64,000 nt of DNA from Wolbachia endosymbiont (group A) of Rhinocyllus conicus (lineage in GTDB: Bacteria; Pseudomonadota; Alphaproteobacteria; Rickettsiales; Anaplasmataceae), in contig NZ_OX366349.1 in the NCBI RefSeq assembly GCF_947250775.1, positions 124,001 to 188,000 of the forward strand, read 5' to 3'. Below the pieces are notes generated by a model. The model saw nothing but the letters and a program-made list of their open reading frames with translations. It did no database searches and was not told the origin of the DNA. Each line of letters begins with the position of its first letter. Positions within the stretch are counted from its first letter, which is position 1. The position numbers were made by a program, and so were the translations under genes. Positions 63,973 to 64,000 of this stretch are shown in pieces.

Positions 63973-64000
63973 ATGTTGAATATGGATAAATTGGGTCAAG
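63973..64000 (+). other. Possible start of a further gene at the window edge
   Basis: An ATG at 63973 opens a frame that runs off the window after nine codons. The upstream AAAAAG is a weak ribosome site. Nothing more can be said. Confidence 0.2.

Overview
The window is from a Wolbachia chromosome (Rickettsiales, alphaproteobacteria). It is AT-rich and carries the ribA-virB8-virB9-virB10-virB11-virD4-wspB cluster typical of the genus, a nusA-infB-rbfA operon, a fused ispDF, dnaA beside a shortened glutamine-synthetase-like gene, many dispersed palindromes, and, at the right end, P2-like tail genes of a WO-type prophage. I did not assign a strain or supergroup.

Layout. 1-2.5 kb: a frameshifted secreted-protein gene and two genes resembling a PilM/PilN plus PilO (GspL/GspM-like) inner-membrane platform. 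2.8-10.5 kb: a type I secretion ABC transporter, tsaD, an intact IS5-family element, a GIY-YIG protein, a zincin-like protein and asd. 10.6-14 kb: a small hypothetical, an APC permease and a membrane protein. 14-15.7 kb: intergenic repeats including a 326-bp MITE. 15.7-24.1 kb: ubiA, rbfA, infB, nusA and an RND pump. 24.2-30 kb: a membrane protein, the GS-like gene, dnaA, a phosphoesterase, tRNA-Leu(GAG) and ribA. 30.1-37.4 kb: the T4SS operon and wspB, which is broken by a second, apparently identical copy of the MITE. 37.5-48.2 kb: a second IS5 copy, then prmC, ispDF, a hydrolase, a permease, an Hda-like ATPase, a Xer recombinase, plsC, rpsT and gltA.

From 48.2 kb the sequence becomes a mobile-element graveyard leading into the prophage. 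It holds a large serine recombinase between perfect 23-bp inverted repeats, a 5'-truncated group II intron, PD-(D/E)XK (Rpn-type) nuclease fragments, a chimeric phage gene, an IS630 element and two IS110-family elements. The prophage tail module follows: E/E' chaperone-like genes, tape measure, gpU, gpX and gpD.

The most striking structures are the two IS110-family elements. Each has a structured non-coding end whose internal loops contain short sequences matching its own termini and its own insertion site, as expected of bridge RNAs. The second element (57983-59882) splits a phage tail gene exactly. Between its transposase and its right end it carries an intact, diverged copy of that same gene and of its overlapping partner cistron, altered at the guide-matching site. 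This looks like an insertion that carries a resistant replacement for the gene it breaks. IS5 copies and MITEs have also landed in the arms of the palindromes, and palindrome-derived DNA sits in frame inside ispDF and rbfA.
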